Positions 1-9,682 of a DNA stretch of 64,000 nt are shown here, one piece after another. The translations under genes were made by a program, and so were the position numbers. The notes below the pieces were generated by a model, which saw only the letters and a program-made list of their open reading frames with translations, was not told the origin of the DNA and ran no database searches. This stretch comes from Phormidium tanganyikae FI6-MK23 (lineage in GTDB: Bacteria; Cyanobacteriota; Cyanobacteriia; Leptolyngbyales; Leptolyngbyaceae), in assembly GCA_019359175.1 (NCBI GenBank), contig JAHHHU010000001.1:1-64000 (forward strand). The letters run 5' to 3'. The first letter of the stretch is position 1; the number at the start of each line of letters is the position of its first letter.

Positions 1-2
1 CT

Positions 3-182
3 TCCAGTTCTGATGCTGTTTCTTCAATTTTGATCCGGGTGACACCGACCATTGCTGTTTTTCTCCACACGGTAGAACTCAGTATCTCATTTGTCACTCC
101 CTTTCTTCAATTTGGTATGACTCCAGCACAAGCAGAAGCTGCTTTAGCTGAAATTCAGAATTGGACATTAAGCTGCAAGTGA
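3..182 (+). CDS. possible 3' end of a CDS truncated by the window edge (ends ...TPAQAEAALAEIQNWTLSCK*)
   Basis: Open frame from the window edge to TGA at 180-182; no recognised family. Confidence 0.3.
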   Translation, partial: SSSDAVSSILIRVTPTIAVFLHTVELSISFVTPFLQFGMTPAQAEAALAEIQNWTLSCK

Positions 183-200
183 CCCTGAAATTAAGCAACC

Positions 201-629
201 TCACAGCGACCAGTCCTGAATCCTCAAGCCTGGAACCTTCTCAAAGTCCCGCAAATTTCGAGTGGCAAGAATACCGTCATGCGCCAAAACAATTGCAGCA
301 ATGCGTAAATCTTGAGTGCCAATGCGAATCCCTACGCTTCTAAACTCACGAAAAAGTTGATCAGCTCCGGCAGTATAGTCCAACGCTGACAAATCAGCGA
401 GGAAAATAGAGGCTCGTTTCAATTTTTCATAAGCTTCAACCAGAGCGGCAGTGGAATTGGCTTTACGAACCTGGGCAAGTCGCCCACTGTACTGCTCCTC
501 AATCGACACCACTGTGGTCACAACTTCATCTGAAGCAGATTGCTCAATTTAATCAATTCGATCGCTTACTTGAGGATGACCACGCTCAAACAGGCTGAGA
601 TGATCGGTATCCAGCCCATAGTACGTCAT
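201..629 (-). pseudogene. VapC-like PIN-domain toxin interrupted by an in-frame TAA (549-551)
   Basis: ATG at 627-629 gives MTYYGLDTDHLSLFERGHPQVSDRID*IEQSASDEVVTTVVSIEEQYSGRLAQ...IGTQDLRIAAIVLAHDGILATRNLRDFEKVPGLRIQDW, a PIN signature in one continuous frame apart from one TAA codon. Confidence 0.8.
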
Positions 630-1001
630 TCCTTTATGTCTTCCAGGTCTTGAGCATCGACTGAGCGTCGATACGCCTCGACCTCTGCCAGAAAATCATC
701 AAATGTTGGATCATCGGCAAAAATGCCTCGGTGTTTCGCCCAGGAACTTCCCTTTACTGGTGATTGGAGAGACTCAACCTCGATCGTGACAAATTCACCA
801 ACTGCCAATTTTTCTTGCAACATCACTTTTGCTTTCGCGTTGCCTTTCGGCACAGCAAAGCTGCCCGCTTCCTCCTTCGTTTGCCCTTCCGCCGTTACAC
901 CGGGTAAACCCACAACGGATGCGACAAAGTGCTGTTGGGATGGGATTCTGCACAAACACTTGATACTGTACTGCCAATGCCTCTTGGTCGCTAGGCTTCA
1001 A
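626..1001 (-). pseudogene. HicB-like antitoxin partner of the PIN toxin, with a frameshift near 945-960
   Basis: Two overlapping frames: (1001 frame) ...VQYQVFVQNP and (955 frame) SQQHFVASVVGLPGVTAEGQTKEEA...VTIEVESLQSPVKGSSWAKHRGIFADDPTFDDFLAEVEAYRR. Its 3' end overlaps the toxin ATG (626-629). Confidence 0.65.
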
Positions 1002-1020
1002 TTTTAACCAATTTCCATCT

Positions 1021-1275
1021 CTAATTTGAGCTTGTGATCTGGCATCTGCCGACCGTCTTACCTCAACCGTCCCCGAAAAGCGTAAATCTCAAAATCTCGA
1101 CATAAATCAGGGAGATGATCGCTCAAAGGTTTTCCACAATTGCTTTTCAATGATTGAGATAAAACAGAGTGCAATGTGGATTGAGAGAAGCTAGAGTCCT
1201 TTTCATCGTTAGGTTTTAGACATCAATCGCACTCGATTCGTGAGCGGTCGCAGGTTTAAATCCCGCGATCGGCTT
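1021..1275 (+). repeat. degenerate dispersed direct repeat, copy 1, ending in a tRNA-Thr(CGU)-like 3'-half fragment
   Basis: Shares blocks with 12085-12350: gcttgtgat.tgg..cctgc.gac.gtctt.cc.caa.cgtccc.gaaa, tgattgagataaaac, gcaa.gtggattgaga.aagcta, catcgttaggttttaga.atcaatcgcactcgattcgt. Confidence 0.7.
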
Positions 1276-1592
1276 TCTAATTTGTTACTCCACACACGAT
1301 GAATGGGGCGGTCTTGCTGCTTGTCCCCTTGCTGATGAGGCGTTCCTGTTTCAAGGTAAGCGCGGCGATCGTGCCGCAAATACTTTTTAGTGAGAAACAA
1401 AGTTTCGCGTTCCGTTAAGCACTAATTCCGAAGAGTTCTTCAATAAATTTCACCGGACGACCATCAAAAAATGGTACCCCTTCAGCTAATAGGCAACTGA
1501 CTAGCCAGGCAGTAGAGTAGAAGCAAGCAAAAAGATTTCTCGCTTGATGATTGGGTAACCGCTTCATATTCAACACTGCAAATTCTTGCTTT

Positions 1593-2264
1593 ATGGCAAA
1601 TCTCAGCTCACTCCTGCTCGCTGCCTTGTTGCTAGGCACTGCCTCTAACCTGTCTGCGTGTATGGTTTCAAACAGTTCAAAAACATTGCCATCCACGACT
1701 CCTGCGACGACAGTTCAACCTGATGTCAAGGTTCGACATAGTAAGGTTCAGCTTGCCTTTCGCGAACAGAAGCCAGGAACCGAAGTCCAATTACAAATCG
1801 AGCAGCAAGTTCAGCAAGAACTGCTCAAAAAACAGAGTGACCTAAAGAAATCTGGCAATCAAGCCGCGATCGCCGCCAATGCCGCTGCCCTCAAACGTAG
1901 TGATGTGGCAATTTCCTCGCTATTCGAGAAACCGACTTTAACCGAAAAGAATTTAACGGAAGCCTATTCCGATTTAAGCTCGAACTCAAGGGCGTTTATC
2001 GGCGTGAAATTTGATGCGAAGGGAAGCAAGGCGTTTACAGCGCTGACGAAGAAATTAGCAGGAACTGGGCGAACGGTAGGCATTTTTCTCAACAATCGTT
2101 TGATAAGCTCTCCGACGGTTGCCTCCGAATTCGCTCAGACTGGAATTACTGGCGGCACTGCGACAATTACAGGAAACTTTAGTGCTGAAGAAGCTAAGGA
2201 TTTAGCTGCCCAACTGAGAGGCGATTCCCCTGCGATTTCTCCTAAACACTCTTCTAAGAACTAA
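1593..2264 (+). CDS. lipoprotein carrying a stand-alone SecD P1-head-like domain
   Basis: Lipobox-like LSAC after a hydrophobic N-terminus. C-terminal FIGVKFDAKGSKAFTALTKKLAGTGRTVGIFLNNRLISSPTVASEFAQTGITGGTATITGNFSAEEAKDLAAQLRGD resembles the SecDF P1 head subdomain. ATG at 1593 chosen over TTG at 1551. Confidence 0.75.
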   Translation: MANLSSLLLAALLLGTASNLSACMVSNSSKTLPSTTPATTVQPDVKVRHSKVQLAFREQKPGTEVQLQIEQQVQQELLKKQSDLKKSGNQAAIAANAAALKRSDVAISSLFEKPTLTEKNLTEAYSDLSSNSRAFIGVKFDAKGSKAFTALTKKLAGTGRTVGIFLNNRLISSPTVASEFAQTGITGGTATITGNFSAEEAKDLAAQLRGDSPAISPKHSSKN

Positions 2265-2435
2265 TGTCACTGCAATTGTGTACGGCGATTCTTATTTGTT
2301 GTAGTGCTAAGTTGATGTTATCAAACCTGTGAAGCTTACCTCTACTGACGTTTAGCTTTGAGTCTGAATAAGAAGGGTTCAGGAAAAGCAGAATTTGTCT
2401 TGTTGCCATATCCAAGCGACTGAGGGACAGTTCCA

Positions 2436-2597
2436 GTGAACAACCATCAATTTGAAATTCTTAGAACTCCATCGCCACAGGGGATACACATCGCTGCTCA
2501 GTGGCTCGCTCATCATTCCGAGAAAAATCCTGACTTAGAGCTTGCATTGAACTTTCTGCTAAAAAATCAGATCATTCCGCATGAAAGAGGGGGCTAG
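2436..2597 (+). CDS. possible small ORF (53 aa)
   Basis: GTG-initiated frame MNNHQFEILRTPSPQGIHIAAQWLAHHSEKNPDLELALNFLLKNQIIPHERGG*, just upstream of the GNAT gene. Confidence 0.3.
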   Translation: MNNHQFEILRTPSPQGIHIAAQWLAHHSEKNPDLELALNFLLKNQIIPHERGG

Positions 2598-2608
2598 TTA
2601 CGATCGCA

Positions 2609-3259
2609 ATGTCTAATCAGTCTAATGTTCACGGCATTATCATGGTGCAGCCTGAGAACAAACAACCCTCGCTAGAGGCTCGCGATCGTGCTTCTGCCAT
2701 TGCTCTGTTAGAAATAGCGGAGATGCGAGGTTGTCCACAACGAGTCTGCACCTCTGAGCAAACTAAACAACGGATTCAACCCCTTTTACTTCAGCGATAT
2801 CAACTTCAACGCGACTATGATCAAGCGGTACTGATCTGTACCGAGCCTCCTGAAGGCGGCGAAGGTCGATGGGCAACTTCTCAAGATAAACCTGCTTTAC
2901 AAGCCTACCAAGCTTATCTCATAGAGCGGGGTACAGGGAGATTGGAGCATCCCGGGGACGACTGGATTCAACAACGACGGATTGCAGTCCTAGAACGAGA
3001 AGGTCAGATTGTTGCAGTAGTTCGACAGGGTGCAACTATTGATTGTGCGATCGTCGTTGCGCCGTTTACGTTTCCACAATTTCGTCGGCAGGAATTGGCT
3101 CGTCGCTTGCTCGCGTTTTTCACGACCGAGCAGTTACAGGACTATTCAGCCGTGAAATTGTGGGTCGATCGCGATAATGCACCCGCACTAGCGCTTTATC
3201 GTTCTCTTGGATTTCACGAAATTGGAAGTTGTTACACTGGATATTTTAGAAATCATTGA
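2609..3259 (+). CDS. GNAT-family N-acetyltransferase
   Basis: C-terminal QFRRQELARRLLAFF...VKLWVDRDNAPALALYRSLGFHEIGSCYTGYF is GNAT-like. Confidence 0.75.
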   Translation: MSNQSNVHGIIMVQPENKQPSLEARDRASAIALLEIAEMRGCPQRVCTSEQTKQRIQPLLLQRYQLQRDYDQAVLICTEPPEGGEGRWATSQDKPALQAYQAYLIERGTGRLEHPGDDWIQQRRIAVLEREGQIVAVVRQGATIDCAIVVAPFTFPQFRRQELARRLLAFFTTEQLQDYSAVKLWVDRDNAPALALYRSLGFHEIGSCYTGYFRNH

Positions 3260-3508
3260 TTCGATGAAAGAAGCTCAACAAAAGCGAACGGTGTTTGCAC
3301 CTCAATCTGCGTTAGAAAAACTCAAAATTCAGTGAATCGATTGGAAGCTGACAGATAATGCCTTCAATCGTACTCGGTACGAAATCTCTAGTAGATTCCC
3401 CAACGTGGCACTGACCGATGAAACTGGAAGCCCACTTTGTAGGTGTAGCATCAGAGTAGGGTTATGTCACCTGAGCGACTGAAACTTTAAACATACTATA
3501 AGAGAGCT

Positions 3509-5221
3509 TCAACGAGTCATTTCGCGCTGTAGCGATAGTCGCTGGTAGGCGATTGCAAAGTCTTCCACTGTAATTTGCAAAGCACTAGGATCACTCAAGC
3601 CTTGAACACGATAGCGACGAACCGCCTCCAGCGCTGCTTGATTGCTGAGTAGTGCTAAATCTGCACCGTTCCATCCCTCGGTCTGCATAGCAAACGATTC
3701 TAAATCCACATCCGCTAAGGGACGATCGTGATTATGAACCTGCAAGATCGCAAGACGGCTCGCTTGATCGGGGAGATCGACTTTGAGCTGCAAATCCAAT
3801 CGTCCGGCTCTCAATAAAGCAGGGTCTAATGTTTCTGGGCGATTGGTTGCCCCAATGAGAAGCACGTTAAGACAGTCGTGTAAGCCGTCAAGTTCGGTGA
3901 GGAGTTGACCCACCACGCGATCGCTGACTCCAGAATCGCTCTGATATCTCCCTCGTGCAGGCGCAAGCGTATCGATCTCATCCACAAATACGACGCAAGG
4001 CGCTGCCTGCCGTGCCTTTGTGAATAATTCCCTCACCGCTTGTTCGGAGGCTCCAACCCATTTGCTCAGTAATTCTGGACCATTCACCGCAATGGAGTTC
4101 GCCCGCGCTTGAGCGGCAACGGCTTTCGCTAACAACGTTTTTCCCGTTCCAGGCGGACCCCACAGCAGAATGCCACGAGGTGCTTTGGCTTTTGTACGGT
4201 GATACAGTTCGGGATAGAGTAATGCTCCTTCGACGGATTCTTGCAGTGTTTGCTTAACAGAGTCAAGTCCGCCGATCGCATCCCAAGTCACTTTAGGTGC
4301 TTCAACCTCAATCGATCGCAGCACCGCAGGTTTAATTTCTTTGATCGCCTGAATAAAATCCGTTTGCGTGACAGTCATGCGATCCGGCGAGGAACCCTCT
4401 AAAGTGGGTAATAGTCGCCGCAGGGCAAGGTAAGCCGCTTTTTGCGTCAAGGCTTTGAGGTCTGCACCAACCATACCACCTGCTAGATCTGCGATCTCAT
4501 TGAGGTCTACGGATTCATGCAACGGCATGGGAGCGGTTAGAATTGCGAGAATTTCCAAGCGTCCCGCCCGATCAGGAACCCGAAATGCAATCTCGCGATC
4601 GAAGCGTCCCGGACGACGCAGAGCGGGATCGAGATGATCCGGACGATTCGTCGCAGCCAGAACAATAATGCCTTTCGTTTTCGCGAATCCATCCATCAGG
4701 CTCAACAGTTGCGCGACAACTCGTTTTTCGACTTCCCCTTCTGCTTTGGCGCGATCGGGTGCAAGGCTATCGATTTCGTCAATGAAAATAATGCAAGGGG
4801 CAGAGCGAGTCGCTTTTTGAAAAATGCTTCGCAGTCGAGCTTCTGCTTCCCCATAATACTTGCCCATCACTTCTGGACCTACCAGCGCGATGTAGTTGAT
4901 ATTCAGATCAGCCGCTAATGCTCGCGCTGTAAGTGTCTTGCCAGTTCCAGGAGGACCTGTGAGCAAGACTCCTGTCGTCGGTTCTAATCCCAGGGCTGTT
5001 AATAGTTCAGGACGCTTAAGGGGAAGCTCCACCAGTTCGCGTAACTCGCGTAGTACAGATGATAGTCCACCCACTCCAGTCAGCGTGGGCGATGGCACGT
5101 CCTCTGTAGTCGGTGGCGTGATGGAAGCTGCTGAGAAGGAGTCCGTTGATGGCTCATGGGTTGAACGGCTCCGCTCAGTCACGCGAATGTCAGGCTCTTT
5201 CGGTTCGCGCCCTTCGATCAC
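3509..5221 (-). CDS. CDC48/p97-like protein with two AAA+ ATPase modules
   Basis: Two Walker A (GPPGTGKT), two Walker B ([24 protein letters not shown]) and two second-region-of-homology arginine motifs ([26 protein letters not shown]). Start is GTG; the frame is open upstream to TAG at 5303-5305. Confidence 0.9.
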   Translation of the reverse strand: MIEGREPKEPDIRVTERSRSTHEPSTDSFSAASITPPTTEDVPSPTLTGVGGLSSVLRELRELVELPLKRPELLTALGLEPTTGVLLTGPPGTGKTLTARALAADLNINYIALVGPEVMGKYYGEAEARLRSIFQKATRSAPCIIFIDEIDSLAPDRAKAEGEVEKRVVAQLLSLMDGFAKTKGIIVLAATNRPDHLDPALRRPGRFDREIAFRVPDRAGRLEILAILTAPMPLHESVDLNEIADLAGGMVGADLKALTQKAAYLALRRLLPTLEGSSPDRMTVTQTDFIQAIKEIKPAVLRSIEVEAPKVTWDAIGGLDSVKQTLQESVEGALLYPELYHRTKAKAPRGILLWGPPGTGKTLLAKAVAAQARANSIAVNGPELLSKWVGASEQAVRELFTKARQAAPCVVFVDEIDTLAPARGRYQSDSGVSDRVVGQLLTELDGLHDCLNVLLIGATNRPETLDPALLRAGRLDLQLKVDLPDQASRLAILQVHNHDRPLADVDLESFAMQTEGWNGADLALLSNQAALEAVRRYRVQGLSDPSALQITVEDFAIAYQRLSLQREMTR

Positions 5222-5487
5222 TCGGACGATATCTAGCAGCTCTTCAAAACCTTGATCAACGAGGGATTCCAGCTCTTCAAAAAAGTTATCGATACAGCTT
5301 GCCTACCGCTATCTTCAGTATAGAGAGTTGCGATCGAGTCGGTTGGACATTAGATAAAAGCCTTAGTTAAATAAAAAAGTTAGAGTACAGATTTCTAAGG
5401 TCTAACCTCGGTAGATAGAAGCTCTGTTTGTGCAAGCGATCGGATTGCTAGTGCTAGAAGTCAGACCATTGTTGCGACTGTTGCGAC

Positions 5488-5571
5488 ATCGAATTGTCAA
5501 CGGGGTATTGCTAGAAACTGGCGATCGTTATCGAATTGTCAACGGGGTATTGCTAGAAGCTGGCGATCGTT
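5488..5571 (+). repeat. tandem duplication of a 42-bp unit (2 copies, one mismatch)
   Basis: atcgaattgtcaacggggtattgctagaaactggcgatcgtt followed by atcgaattgtcaacggggtattgctagaagctggcgatcgtt. Confidence 0.95.
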
Positions 5572-5659
5572 AAATCAAGGAAAATGATCAATTGCAAGAC
5601 AGTCTGAGACAACCTGCATTTTAACGATCTCAATCAACGCACGATAACGCCCACCATAA

Positions 5660-5935
5660 CTAACAAGTCACAATCCAAGCGTAGGTCAAAACGCCAATCA
5701 CGCCTAAGCCAACCACAAGTTCCTGCTGTTCCTGCCAAATCCGACTTACACTGCCTAGTAGAAAGCGGACTGTAGCACGACGCTCCTGACCTAATTCTGC
5801 CATCAGGCTTTCGACTCTCACATCTACCTCTTCTAACGGAACTTCACCCCGTTGGTATGCCACCTGTAGCTCGTTCAACTTGCGCCAATATTCGTTAGTT
5901 GCTTCTATTAAATTGGGAATCATCACGACAATCAC
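5660..5935 (-). CDS. small protein with GvpG-like central segment and C-terminal TM helix
   Basis: 91 aa; ...LNELQVAYQRGEVPLEEVDVRVESLMAELGQERR...LVVGLGVIGVLTYAWIV. GvpG resemblance is by eye only. Confidence 0.5.
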   Translation of the reverse strand: MIVVMIPNLIEATNEYWRKLNELQVAYQRGEVPLEEVDVRVESLMAELGQERRATVRFLLGSVSRIWQEQQELVVGLGVIGVLTYAWIVTC

Positions 5936-6192
5936 TTTAATGTTTAACTTTTGTAAACACCTTAACGCGAGGATGGAAGGGGTTGGTTCGATCGAAGGTT
6001 AGAACCATTGTCGCCATTTAGTTAGAACTACGACTCTCTCGGCTGATGGAAGAACCCTCGATCGCGACAGGCTGTGTAGAAGTCTTGCTGATCCCTTAAG
6101 CTCAGACCTACACTGCCCGTGAATCTAACAAAGTACACCCTTTCACTTCTAATCGGGTCATCAGATAATCACCGTGCGGCTTCAGGTTGAGT

Positions 6193-7317
6193 TTAAGCTG
6201 AAGCAGCCTGTTCGCGATTCTGTAACAGGTTCACGATCGCAGTTTTTTCAAGCAAGCCTACTAAGACATTGTTCTCTTGAACAACGGAGAGTGCCGTTAA
6301 CTTACGTTCTTCCAACAAAGTCACAACTTCCGACAGGGGACGATCACTCTGCACCATTAAAGATGGATCAAGCGGTTTTGCGAGGGATTGCACCAAGGTT
6401 TCAGACCACAGCTCACGCGGAATTTCTTTCAAATCGTCGATGGAAAGAGTACCGATGAGTTGCTCATCAGAATTCGTGACTAAAAACTTCTGCCACACCC
6501 GCTGATCCAGAATTCGCTGGTCGGCAAACGCTCGCAGTGTTGACGAGGCATTGACAACCGGACTACTTACGCTAATTGCATCGGCTGCCGTCAGTCCTGA
6601 TAATTTATCCAAAACCACACCATACTGAGCAGCTTGACCAGCATTCTGGAGTAAGAACCAACCAATCAGAATGTTCCAGAAGTTCAGCCCACTGCCAAAG
6701 ACAACCAGCGGTAGAAGTCCTGATGCGATCGCTAGCCAACCGATCAGTTGACCCACCCGACCTGCAAACTTCATCCCCTTGTAGCGGTTGCCCGTCACTT
6801 TCCACACCAATGCTTTCAGAATGTTGCCACCATCAAGCGGCAAACCCGGAATGAGATTAAAGAGCGCTAACGCTAGGTTAACCGAGGCCAACACGCTCAA
6901 GATTGCAGCAGGTGCGCCAGATACTCCAGTACCGACTGCTAAAACCGTCGCTAAGCCAGCGAGGAGCAAACTAACTAAGGGACCTGCAATCGCAACTTGC
7001 AATGCCTCGGCTGGGGTTTCCGACTCTTTTTCTAAGCTCGCTAATCCCCCAAATATGAACAATGTAATAGACCTGACACCCACGCCCTGCTTCAGCGCTA
7101 CAAAGCTGTGTCCGAGTTCGTGAGCCAGCACGGAGCCAAATAACAATAGCGCTGTGAGCAACCCTAAACCCCAAGATAGCCCTGAGGGTAAATTTGGGAA
7201 TTGGGCTGCCAATCCTGAGCCATAGCTGAAGGTGACTAAACCCAACACCAAAAACCAGGATGGGTTGACATAGAAAGGAATTCCAAACAAACTGCCGACA
7301 CGAATGTTGTTATTCAT
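6193..7317 (-). CDS. site-2-protease (M50) family membrane metalloprotease with CBS domains
   Basis: HELGHSFVAL zinc motif, NLIPGLPLDGG motif, CBS-type C-terminus. Start MNNNIRVGSLFGIPF at 7317 preferred to the longer 7392 start. Confidence 0.9.
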   Translation of the reverse strand: MNNNIRVGSLFGIPFYVNPSWFLVLGLVTFSYGSGLAAQFPNLPSGLSWGLGLLTALLLFGSVLAHELGHSFVALKQGVGVRSITLFIFGGLASLEKESETPAEALQVAIAGPLVSLLLAGLATVLAVGTGVSGAPAAILSVLASVNLALALFNLIPGLPLDGGNILKALVWKVTGNRYKGMKFAGRVGQLIGWLAIASGLLPLVVFGSGLNFWNILIGWFLLQNAGQAAQYGVVLDKLSGLTAADAISVSSPVVNASSTLRAFADQRILDQRVWQKFLVTNSDEQLIGTLSIDDLKEIPRELWSETLVQSLAKPLDPSLMVQSDRPLSEVVTLLEERKLTALSVVQENNVLVGLLEKTAIVNLLQNREQAASA

Positions 7318-7450
7318 ATCGGGTACCTCCGATGTTATGAGCGCCTTTGCTCTTTCTTCTTCAATGTAACGAAATGTGAAACGCCTTCTCATTTTTCTAC
7401 TACCGTAATTACCGTCTCTTTCTGGTTCGTCAAAAGGAGAGAACTACGGA

Positions 7451-7906
7451 TTGGAATCGCTGCTTAACGTTCTAGGTACTTTCGCTTGCATGGATGCAAA
7501 GGGCATTGCTGCTATTGTTCAATTCCTTAAGCAAGCACCAAGTCAGAATGTGGTGCTGCAATTTGATAGTTATGGCGGCGCGATCGCCAAAATTCCCTCT
7601 GATGCCACCGCTTTCTTCCATCGCCAAGTGAAATGGAACATTCAATATCAGGCATATTGGACAAAACCGCAGGAGCAAGCTGCCCATATCAGTTGGGTGC
7701 AGAACTTCCGCTCAGCGATGCAGCCCTATGTCACCAGAGGATGCTACGTGAATTACTGCGATCGCTCGATTAAAAACTAGCGAACCGCCTACTACGGAAG
7801 TAATTGGCAACGATTAAAGCATGTGAAACAGCAATACGATCCGGGTAACTTTTTTAGTTTTGAACAAAGTATTCCTGCTTATCCTGGCGATCGTGGACTT
7901 GCCTAA
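7451..7906 (+). pseudogene. C-terminal (BBE domain) remnant of an FAD-binding oxidoreductase with an in-frame TAG (7778-7780)
   Basis: ...GCYVNYCDRSIKN*RTAYYGSNWQRLKHVKQQYDPGNFFSFEQSIPAYPGDRGLA*: BBE motif continuous across the TAG; FAD domain absent. Confidence 0.85.
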
Positions 7907-8119
7907 GCAATCAATCGACGATCGAGGCGGCAATCGCGACCATTTCTTACTCCAGACATTTCGTTGATAAATTCGTTGATAAATTGTGCTTGAGATACAC
8001 CGAAGAAACTTCAGCGACAGGAGGAGAACAAGTTTCGTTATGAGGCGAAGTAGAGCCATCTTGTAAAAGCATTTCTTATGTAAACTAACTCAAAAGTTAA
8101 AAAAGTTAAAAAAGTCCCT

Positions 8120-9682
8120 ATGCCCCCAAAAATTCAAGGTGCGATTGCCGCAGGACATGCCACAACGGTCGAAGCAGGCTTAGAGATGTTTCGGCTGGGG
8201 GGCAATGTCTTTGATGCGGTTGTGGCAGCAGTCATGGCATCTTTTGTCACTGAACCCACTTTGACTTCTCCCGCAGGCGGTGGCTTTCTGCTCGCGCATA
8301 CGCAGGCTGGAGAAAACGTTCTATTTGACTTTTTCACTCAAACACCATGCCAGAAGCGCCCGCGAGATACAGTAGATTTTTACCCAACGCAGGTCAAATT
8401 TGGCAACGTTTTGCAAGAGTTTCACATTGGGCTGGGTTCCATCGCCGTACCCGGCACGATCGGCGGACTGCTGCATGTGCATCAACGGCTGGGGCGGCTG
8501 CCATTAGCTTGGGTCGCTGAACCCGCCATCCACTATGCCAAAACTGGAGTTGAAGTTACTACCTTTCAGAGCTACTGTTATCAAATTTTGGCACCGATTT
8601 TGCTCAATAATCCTGGCTCACGGCAGGTCTTTACCGTGCAAGAAGCGTTACCGCAGCCCGGAGCGCTGATGACGATGCCCGATTTGGCGGAAACGCTGTC
8701 CTACCTAGCGGCAGAGGGTGCTAACGGCTTCTACAGGGGCGAGATTGCCCATCAGCTTGTGAAAGACTGTCAAGCGCAGGGGGGTTATTTAACGCTAGCT
8801 GATTTGTACCATTATCAGGTGATTGAGCGGCAGCCGCTGACAACCCGCTATCGTGGCAGAACGTTTCTCACGAATCCACCACCCAGTTCCGGGGGAGCAC
8901 TGATTGCGTTTGCGCTAGCCTTGCTGGAAGACATAGATTTGTCAATGCTGAAATTTGGCTCGACTGAACAAGTACGCCTGTTAGCTCGCGTGATACAGCT
9001 TACAAACCGAGCTAGAGCCGATGGTTTTGATGCCAATCTCTATCAGGCTGATGTCGCAAAGCAATTTTTGGCGGCTGACCATTTGGCAACCTATGCCCAA
9101 CAGTTAAATACCCATCCAATCAATAAATGGGGCAGCACAACCCATCTGAGTGCCATTGACAGTGAAGGCAACGCTGCCAGTGTCACGACTTCTAACGGTG
9201 AAGGTTCCGGTTATGTGATTCCGGGGACGGGGATCATGACCAACAACATGCTGGGAGAAGCGGATTTGCATCCGCATGGCTTTCACAATTGGCAGGAGAA
9301 CGTCCGCATCTCCTCAATGATGGCTCCAACGATGATCCTGCGGCAGCAGAAGCCAGAGATTGTCCTCGGTTCTGGTGGCTCTAATCGAATTCGCACGGCA
9401 ATCTTGCAGGTGATTTCCAATCTGCTAGATTTCAAGATGTCGGTGGAGCAGGCAGTGAGCAGTCCGCGAATCCACTGGGAAGATGGAGTGTTGAACCTAG
9501 AACCAACCTCGGAGTCACTGGTGATTGACCGTAGCCTTTTTCCGTTTGATCAAGTGCTAGAACTGTGGCAGCAGCAAAATATGTTTTTTGGTGGGGTTCA
9601 TGCCGTGACTCGGAGTCAGAGTGGAGCGTTTGCCGGGGCGGGCGATCCTCGGCGAGACGGAGCGGTTGGAATTCTGATTTGA
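8120..9682 (+). CDS. ggt: gamma-glutamyltransferase family protein
   Basis: GHATTVEAGLEMFRLGGNVFDAVVAAVMASFVTEPTLTSPAGGGFLL; TTHLSAIDSEGNAASVTTSNGEGSGYVIPGTGIMTNNMLGE; VLGSGGSNRIRTAILQVISN. Confidence 0.9.
   Translation: MPPKIQGAIAAGHATTVEAGLEMFRLGGNVFDAVVAAVMASFVTEPTLTSPAGGGFLLAHTQAGENVLFDFFTQTPCQKRPRDTVDFYPTQVKFGNVLQEFHIGLGSIAVPGTIGGLLHVHQRLGRLPLAWVAEPAIHYAKTGVEVTTFQSYCYQILAPILLNNPGSRQVFTVQEALPQPGALMTMPDLAETLSYLAAEGANGFYRGEIAHQLVKDCQAQGGYLTLADLYHYQVIERQPLTTRYRGRTFLTNPPPSSGGALIAFALALLEDIDLSMLKFGSTEQVRLLARVIQLTNRARADGFDANLYQADVAKQFLAADHLATYAQQLNTHPINKWGSTTHLSAIDSEGNAASVTTSNGEGSGYVIPGTGIMTNNMLGEADLHPHGFHNWQENVRISSMMAPTMILRQQKPEIVLGSGGSNRIRTAILQVISNLLDFKMSVEQAVSSPRIHWEDGVLNLEPTSESLVIDRSLFPFDQVLELWQQQNMFFGGVHAVTRSQSGAFAGAGDPRRDGAVGILI

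Noticed and set aside
1415-1696. Minus-strand ORF 1415-1696 (93 aa) and TTG-start extension 1551
   Set aside because: Overlaps the better-supported SecD-head lipoprotein; Met at 1593 gives a proper lipoprotein signal sequence.
7814-8059. Minus-strand ORF 7814-8059
   Set aside because: Overlaps the in-frame continuation of the BBE-domain remnant; low-complexity translation with no recognisable family.
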